Shown: one piece after another, positions 15,807 through 20,112 of the stretch
Layout of the letters: each line of letters starts with the position of its first letter
Numbering within the stretch: position 1 is the stretch's first letter
Assembly: GCA_958417755.1 (NCBI GenBank)
Contig: CATZDY010000043.1
Span: 1 to 20,112 of the forward strand
DNA: 20,112 bases
Direction: 5' to 3'
DNA from: an uncultured Peptococcaceae bacterium
Lineage (GTDB): Bacteria; Bacillota; Desulfotomaculia; Desulfotomaculales; Desulfocucumaceae
Program-made: the position numbers and the translations under genes
The notes under the pieces: model-generated
Database searches by the model: none
Told to the model about the DNA's origin: nothing
The model's input: only the letters and a program-made list of their open reading frames with translations

Positions 15807-16316
15807 ATGGACACGTCAAAATATCTCCATTTTTTGCAGAAGGAAATTCATTCCGCAGCTTTTGCCACCATAGGAAGTGATGGCCATCCCCAGGTGCGCA
15901 TCATTGATATCATGCTTTGTGATGATTGTAGTTTTTATTTTTTGACAGCCAAAGGTAAGGCATTTTATCAGCAGCTGTTGGAGCAGGCTTATGTGGCTGG
16001 TACCAAAGAAGGCCGGGCTATTTCTCTTCGGGGCAAGGTTCGGGAAGCAAATCCAGGACTTTTGAGGGATATATTTGCTTTCAATCCCTATATGCAAGAT
16101 ATTTATCCTGGAGATACCCGAAAGGCTTTGGTTGTTTTCCAAATGTACGAGGCTCAGGGTGAGTTTTTTGATTTAACGGTAAAGCCTATTGTACGGGAAA
16201 CTTTTTTATTTGGCAAAGCAGTTGAACAAAAAAGAGGTTACTTTATAACAAAATCTTGCGATGGTTGTGAAGATTGCTGCAAGGTTTGTCCCCAGCGAGC
16301 CATTGCACTGCAATGA
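15807..16316 (+). CDS. PNPOx-like flavin protein with C-terminal Fe-S Cys cluster
   Basis: 169 residues from ATG 15807, with AGAGGTG nine bases upstream; the open frame continues to GTG 15795, which lacks a site of its own. Residues 1-110 are a flavin split barrel (AFATIGSDGHPQVRIIDIML, then FYFLTAKGKAFYQQL). The tail CDGCEDCCKVCP has Cys at 151, 154, 157 and 161 followed by Pro, the CxxCxxCxxxCP pattern of one [4Fe-4S] ferredoxin site (Cys 158 is extra). Such fusions occur in anaerobes and suggest an electron-transfer flavoprotein fed through the cluster; the substrate is unknown. It has the same fold as the preceding gene product but is clearly diverged, not a recent duplicate. Confidence 0.85.
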   Translation: MDTSKYLHFLQKEIHSAAFATIGSDGHPQVRIIDIMLCDDCSFYFLTAKGKAFYQQLLEQAYVAGTKEGRAISLRGKVREANPGLLRDIFAFNPYMQDIYPGDTRKALVVFQMYEAQGEFFDLTVKPIVRETFLFGKAVEQKRGYFITKSCDGCEDCCKVCPQRAIALQ

Positions 16317-16614
16317 AACCTGTTGTCATGGGAGGAATAGGACAACGAAGAGAGCAACTTGCTTATGGATTCTATAGAAATAAGAAAAATTTTTCCTTGT
16401 ACTTTAAGCAATGTTCTGGGATGAGGAAGACCAGGGAGATTGCTGTAGGTTTTGCTTAATTTTTAGCCTTCTAAATCTTTTTTAACAGGATTTTGCAGCC
16501 CAAAACAGTATATGTTTGTTTATGGCGCACAAGAATATGCAGCTTTTATGCGTAGAAGAGGATATACTGGCTGGTTATGTTTAGTGTCATATTGCTGGAA
16601 AAGAGGACATAAAT
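16317..16614. other. Intergenic region before the sirtuin gene
   Basis: 298 bases. A GAAAAATTTTTC palindrome lies at 16384-16395; I see no clear terminator or promoter. A 44-codon frame from about 16511 runs into the sirtuin gene in another frame; it has no ribosome site and no family pattern. Confidence 0.35.
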
Positions 16615-17487
16615 TTGAACAAGAGCCAAGTAAAAAAACTGGCTGAGCAGATTGCCGGCGCTGAAGCGATAATCATTGGTGCTGGCGCCGGACTTTCTGC
16701 TTCAGCAGGCATGACATATACTGGCCAGCGATTTAAGGATATTTTTTCGGATTTTATTGCCAAATATCACTTTTCTGATATGTATTCCGGGGGTTTTTAC
16801 CCGTTTCCTTCTCTGGAGGAGTACTGGGCTTACTGGAGCCGCTACATCTGGATAAACCGTTATCAGGATGCCCCCAGGCCGGTTTATGCGGACTTGTTGG
16901 ACTTGGTGAAAGACAAAGATTATTTTGTATTAACCACCAATGTGGATCATTGTTTCCAAAAGGCTGGATTTGATAAACACCGCTTATTCTATACCCAGGG
17001 CGACTACGGACTCTGGCAATGTTCGAAGCCTTGTCACCACAAAACTTACGACAATGAGGATACAGTGTGCCGGATGGTGGCTGAACAAAAGAACATGCGG
17101 ATTCCCAGTGGTTTGATTCCTTATTGTCCGCTTTGTGGCAAGCCTATGTCCATGAATCTACGCTGCGATAATACATTCGTACAGGATGAGGGGTGGTATC
17201 AGGCCAATGATTGCTATAGGGATTTTTTGCAACATCACCAGGGCCAGTCTATCCTCTTTTGGGAGCTAGGGGTGGGCGGCAATACACCGGTTATCATCAA
17301 ATATCCATTTTGTCAGATGACTTTCCAAAATCCAAAGGCAATCTATGCCTGTGTTAACTGGGGAGAGGCTTTTGCACCTCCTGAGATTGCTGCGCGTTCT
17401 ATTTGTATCAACAAAGATATTGGGCAAGTGCTGGCTATGATGAAGGAAAGTGGTGAATTTTGCTCGACTCTAGGAAAAAGACATTGA
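16615..17487 (+). CDS. Class M-type sirtuin (NAD-dependent, probable protein ADP-ribosyltransferase)
   Basis: A Sir2-family protein of 290 residues starting at TTG 16615 with AGAGGA seven bases upstream. It has the NAD-binding GAGAGLSASAG (22-32), TTNVDH (107-112) and a four-Cys zinc site, C136/C140 and C171/C174. Where deacetylase sirtuins have the catalytic His it has Gln 128 (YTQGDYG), 19 residues after Asn 109. Asn and Gln at this spacing are what I recall for the SirTM class, which attaches ADP-ribose to lipoylated carrier proteins in Streptococcus and Staphylococcus. There the gene sits with a macrodomain hydrolase, a GcvH-like carrier and a lipoate ligase; none of these is in this window. 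It follows two flavin-barrel genes. ADP-ribosylation is inferred from the residues, the target is unknown. Confidence 0.85.
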   Translation: MNKSQVKKLAEQIAGAEAIIIGAGAGLSASAGMTYTGQRFKDIFSDFIAKYHFSDMYSGGFYPFPSLEEYWAYWSRYIWINRYQDAPRPVYADLLDLVKDKDYFVLTTNVDHCFQKAGFDKHRLFYTQGDYGLWQCSKPCHHKTYDNEDTVCRMVAEQKNMRIPSGLIPYCPLCGKPMSMNLRCDNTFVQDEGWYQANDCYRDFLQHHQGQSILFWELGVGGNTPVIIKYPFCQMTFQNPKAIYACVNWGEAFAPPEIAARSICINKDIGQVLAMMKESGEFCSTLGKRH

Positions 17488-17526
17488 GGTAAATATGTTT
17501 TGTTCATAGTAAAACCAATGTTTTGG

Positions 17527-17575
17527 GGACATTTGAGAAGCAGGACTGTGAACTGCTGCGATTTTGTCCTTTTTT
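17527..17575 (+). terminator. Terminator after the sirtuin gene
   Basis: Outer stem GGACA/TGTCC (17527-17531 with 17565-17569) and inner stem AGCAG/CTGCT (17539-17543 with 17553-17557), followed at once by six T's (17570-17575). Confidence 0.55.
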
Positions 17576-17608
17576 TACGAAACTGGAAAACTCAAATGAT
17601 TCCCTTGG

Positions 17609-17637
17609 ATAGACAATCAGAAATGAGTGTCTATTTT
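17609..17637 (+). terminator. Second hairpin after the sirtuin gene
   Basis: ATAGACA (17609-17615) and TGTCTAT (17628-17634) form a perfect 7-bp stem followed by TTTAT. Possibly a backup terminator. Confidence 0.4.
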
Positions 17638-17756
17638 ATCTAAATCACCGGCAGCTCGGGGCAAGTGATAAACAAGAGAAATGCCTTTGATTTGCATCAA
17701 AAGAAATTATTAACGGTATTGGGAAACATTTTATTTTTGATTGTTTGGTCAGTTTG

Positions 17757-17785
17757 TTGCTTTTCAGGCTATTATTTTATACAAT
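17757..17785 (+). promoter_or_regulatory. Promoter candidate for the initiator gene
   Basis: TTGCTT at 17757-17762, a 17-base spacer and TACAAT at 17780-17785, giving a start near 17792 and a 50-base leader before ATG 17842. The -35 is weak. Confidence 0.35.
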
Positions 17786-17841
17786 AATAAATTGGAACAG
17801 AATAAGAGCTTGACTGATAGGGAAGCAGGGAAGTGATCCGA

Positions 17842-19446
17842 ATGTTTGAACTCACTGAGCAAGAAAAACAGGAATTGGAACATCTCCGGGAGACATTCCG
17901 CCAGGAAATTGCCCAGTTAAAGGAACGCATGCAAAAAATGCGTCCCCAGCCTGAAGTTGATGGGGGATTTCTCTATGAAAATTTGAATGACCAAAGGGAA
18001 ATGCCTCCTTTAGCGGACTTAGATTGTGATGGAACTGTGCAACATCAGGAAGAAATCCACCAGGCTTGGGTGGAAGCTGGCTCTCCCCAATGGCAGGCTG
18101 TGTATCGGAAATATTGGCAAACCATTGAGGAGTACGGGCAAAAACGGGAGGCTTTCTATGCCCAAGCAGAGCAAAGGCGTTTGGCCCAATTTCAAGGAAA
18201 CTTGTCCGCTATCTTGGCTGATGCCAAAAAAGAAGTGGATAAAATTCTTATTTCACATTCCAGTAAAATGTATGAACTTTTTCATTGGAAAGTGGAAAGC
18301 AGTGTGCTGAAATTCATCTTGGAAAAAATGCTTTCTTGTCACATCAATGCTTTGCAAAACAATACAGTTTTGCTGCAGGAATTACGGGATTATATCCAAC
18401 ATGCTTTATCTGCCTGCCCTTATCTGTTGCCCTCTGACAATACATCCTTGGCAGAATCAAAAGCCCAAACCTATTATGAGATAATCAAACACTCTTATAT
18501 GGCCATGTACCAAAGTCCGGTGACCAATAGTTTTACCCGTACCAGTACAGCCCAAAGGAAAAACATACAGGATGATAGCGAAGAATGCCAGATCATCCAG
18601 GGGGATTTGATTACCTTTATTCAAAAGCACAATCAAACGCCTTTGAAAATTACTGCTTCTACTCATAAATTGTTGAAAATTTGTACTTTGGCCTTAACCA
18701 GTCAAAATACCTATAAAAGCAAAAAGGCACCAAAGACCCTGGTAAAAATCCCCTTGGAACAGTATATGGAATTATGTGGTATGCCTCTCACAGCTTCCTC
18801 CAAGGACTATGCCCGCAAAAAGGTCAAAAAAGACTTACAAGTGCTTTTTCACATTAGTCTGGAATGGAATGGTCCTAAGGGGTTTTCTAAAATGAGGCTG
18901 TGTGGTGGGGTGGGAATTAAAAACAATATCATTATGTTTGATTTTTATCCGCCTTTGGCCCGGCATTTGATCAATGCCTATGTGATGCAGTACCCTTTGG
19001 ATATTTTAAAAATTGATGAACGCAACCAATACGCCTATTATGTGGCTGAAAAGCTGGCTTTACACTATAGCATTGATAACAATTACCTGCACAGCACCCA
19101 TAACATCATATCCTTTCAGGCTTTGTTAGAAGCCATTCCAGGGCTGCCATCCTATGAAGAGGTGGCTGCTAAGGATCGGCATATTGATTTGCGCATTATC
19201 TCGCCAGTACAAAATGCTTTGGACAGCCTGGACTTTATTACCTGGTATCCTTGTAATAAACGTAAACAGCCTTTGACCAAAGAACAGCTGCAAAATTTTG
19301 ATTATCATACCTTTATCAATACCTATGTTTGCTTTGAAATTTTGGGCTATCCAGAAGAAAAGCGCCAGAAACGCTTGGAATCCAAAAAGCAAAAGATTGA
19401 AAAGGCCAAAAGCAAAAAACAAAAGTTCATTTCAGGCAAAGGATAG
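17842..19446 (+). CDS. Plasmid-type replication initiator-like protein
   Basis: 534 residues from ATG 17842, with AGGGAAG in front; GTG 17833 is an alternative. The N-terminal 40 residues are a charged, probably coiled-coil segment. The middle (about 250-350) contains STHKLLKICTLALTSQ and a KIPLEQYMELCGMPL helix region like the winged-helix part of RepA-type initiators. The C-terminal part, SFQALLEAIPGLPSYEEV followed by RIISPVQNALDSLDFITWYP and CNKRKQPLTKEQL, and the Lys-rich tail match proteins I recall from Clostridia plasmids and integrated elements thought to initiate replication. The exact 22-bp repeats starting 147 bases downstream strongly support this. No helicase or nuclease motif is present. 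If chromosomal, it marks an integrated plasmid or its remnant. Confidence 0.62.
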   Translation: MFELTEQEKQELEHLRETFRQEIAQLKERMQKMRPQPEVDGGFLYENLNDQREMPPLADLDCDGTVQHQEEIHQAWVEAGSPQWQAVYRKYWQTIEEYGQKREAFYAQAEQRRLAQFQGNLSAILADAKKEVDKILISHSSKMYELFHWKVESSVLKFILEKMLSCHINALQNNTVLLQELRDYIQHALSACPYLLPSDNTSLAESKAQTYYEIIKHSYMAMYQSPVTNSFTRTSTAQRKNIQDDSEECQIIQGDLITFIQKHNQTPLKITASTHKLLKICTLALTSQNTYKSKKAPKTLVKIPLEQYMELCGMPLTASSKDYARKKVKKDLQVLFHISLEWNGPKGFSKMRLCGGVGIKNNIIMFDFYPPLARHLINAYVMQYPLDILKIDERNQYAYYVAEKLALHYSIDNNYLHSTHNIISFQALLEAIPGLPSYEEVAAKDRHIDLRIISPVQNALDSLDFITWYPCNKRKQPLTKEQLQNFDYHTFINTYVCFEILGYPEEKRQKRLESKKQKIEKAKSKKQKFISGKG

Positions 19447-19469
19447 CCTTTAAAATCCTTTGACCTTTT
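19437..19469 (+). terminator. Hairpin over the initiator stop codon
   Basis: CAAAGGAT (19437-19444) and ATCCTTTG (19455-19462) form an 8-bp perfect stem, followed by ACCTTTT. It probably terminates the initiator transcript before the repeats. Confidence 0.45.
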
Positions 19470-19582
19470 AGCACTGGATGGCTTCTAGGGTCAGCCCCTG
19501 AAAGATACTCTTTTCACAGCAGTTGGCATGGATTATGACATGCCTTATGTATTCATCAAAGCTTTGTTGTAATAGAATGCGG

Positions 19583-19671
19583 CGGAGCTTTCCTTTCACA
19601 ATAGCGGAAGCATGATTTCACAATACCGGAGTTTTGCTTTCATCATACCGGAGTCTAGGTTTCGCAATAAA
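19583..19671 (+). repeat. 22-bp iteron-like direct repeats (candidate replication origin)
   Basis: Units begin at 19594, 19616, 19638 and 19660, exactly 22 bases apart. The core reads TTTCACAATACCGGAG, with single changes in units 1 and 3; unit 4 keeps only TTTCGCAATAA. A degenerate half unit (CGGAGCTTTCC, 19583-19593) precedes them in the same register. A period of two helical turns, a position just after an initiator-like gene and an AT-rich flank to the right (19670-19830) fit an iteron origin. I found no consensus DnaA box nearby. Confidence 0.68.
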
Positions 19672-19850
19672 TTTTTGGGAAAATATTATTTTTCAAAATA
19701 TCTGGAATATTATATAGTGATTTTCGTTGATATTGGTGGTATAGAGCCCTTATTTTATAAATCTAAAAAAATACCTTTTAGGTGCTTATAGAGAATAAAA
19801 ATCCTAATACTAATAAAACGTTTAGAACAATTAAACAGTTTGGTTGTATT

Positions 19851-19884
19851 TATGGCTTTTAAGGGTAGTGGTATAATAGCCATA
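19851..19884 (+). promoter_or_regulatory. Extended -10 promoter inside an inverted repeat
   Basis: TGGTATAAT (TG at 19869, TATAAT at 19872-19877) is a consensus extended -10 without a good -35. It lies between TATGGCT (19851-19857) and AGCCATA (19878-19884), a perfect 7-bp inverted repeat that could be an operator covering the promoter. It reads toward the gene at 20016. Confidence 0.5.
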
Positions 19885-20015
19885 GATTCATTCATTCTTT
19901 TCAGGGTTAGGAAAGAGAAGAAATGCAGAGTTCAATGGCGGAAATTGGGTAACAAAGTAAGTTCATTAAATTTGCGGAAAATAGTTTAATATAAAAATGA
20001 CAGGGGGTTTGAAAA

Positions 20016-20112
20016 ATGACGGAAGCAGCATTGAAATTAAACAAGTTAAACGTTGACACTGAGCGGGTTGATAGGTTAAAGCAATATTTATTGGATGCCC
20101 CGCAGCAGGTGG
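20016..20112 (+). CDS. Start of a probable glycyl radical enzyme (cut by window edge)
   Basis: ATG 20016 has AGGGGG ten bases before it, and the frame is open to the end of the window (32 residues). The segment NVDTERVDRLKQYLLDAPQQV resembles the opening of pyruvate formate-lyase-like glycyl radical enzymes, where 'TERV..L...L..P.....ERA' precedes the barrel. The catalytic Cys and glycyl loop lie outside, so substrate class (dehydratase, lyase or succinate synthase) cannot be told. It has its own promoter 140 bases upstream. Identification rests on about 20 residues. Confidence 0.45.
   Translation, partial: MTEAALKLNKLNVDTERVDRLKQYLLDAPQQV

Larger units (their letters stand above)
17488..17841. 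other. 354-bp region: terminators, then initiator promoter
   Basis: The first 150 bases hold two successive terminator-like hairpins (listed separately). The rest is AT-rich with one promoter candidate and the leader of the initiator gene. No small gene is supported. Confidence 0.45.

Noticed and set aside
16511..16642. 44-codon frame starting MFVYGAQEYAAF before the sirtuin
   Set aside because: Considered as a relic of a macrodomain partner, but no macrodomain motif and no ribosome site; it overlaps the sirtuin start.
19594..19671. CRISPR array
   Set aside because: Units are contiguous 22-bp repeats without unique spacers, and no cas genes are present; an iteron array fits better.
19670..19830. 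DnaA box in the AT-rich region beside the iterons
   Set aside because: No TTATNCACA match on either strand was found by eye.

Overview
The window looks like a low-to-mid GC anaerobic Firmicute, probably a member of the Clostridia. The grounds are AGGAGG-type ribosome binding sites throughout, a class-M type sirtuin, a flavin-split-barrel protein with a fused Fe-S tail, a clostridial-looking group II intron fragment, and a gene entering the right edge that resembles the N-terminus of a glycyl radical enzyme. These are family-level judgements read by eye; no database search was run.

Layout. (1) Positions 1-7863 hold four tightly packed plus-strand genes for large proteins without visible signal peptides: a 5'-truncated DUF6603-type protein, a 693-residue protein, a 1044-residue protein and a 411-residue protein with an Ig-like segment. 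Gaps are 16 nt or less, or the genes overlap. I recognise the proteins as members of large conserved but functionally uncharacterised families. This cassette is the best candidate here for an undescribed system. (2) Positions 8021-8485 hold a small convergent membrane protein. (3) Positions 8986-14160 form a signalling block: a LytS/YesM-like histidine kinase with 7 membrane segments, an overlapping response regulator with a SARP/OmpR-like DNA-binding domain, a Cache-HAMP-GGDEF diguanylate cyclase, and a stand-alone receiver-like protein that has Val where the phosphorylated Asp should be. A tandem 11-bp repeat lies between regulator and cyclase. (4) Positions 14161-15200 are AT-rich and hold a 32-bp perfect palindrome, a promoter-leader-terminator unit that could be a small RNA, and a 5'-truncated group II intron whose domains V and VI and branch-point A look intact. 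(5) Positions 15223-17487 hold two PNPOx-like flavin-split-barrel proteins (the second with a Cys cluster) and a sirtuin carrying Asn/Gln at the catalytic positions, as in the ADP-ribosylating SirTM class. (6) Positions 17842-19671 hold a plasmid-type replication initiator-like gene followed by 22-bp direct repeats in exact register, which look like iterons. (7) An extended -10 promoter inside an inverted repeat precedes the gene leaving the right edge.

How the parts may work together: the kinase and regulator probably form one phosphorelay, with the cyclase a plausible target through the 11-bp repeats. The initiator plus iterons suggests the window lies on, or contains the remnant of, a plasmid-like replicon, which would fit the accessory look of the DUF6603 cassette and the intron fragment.
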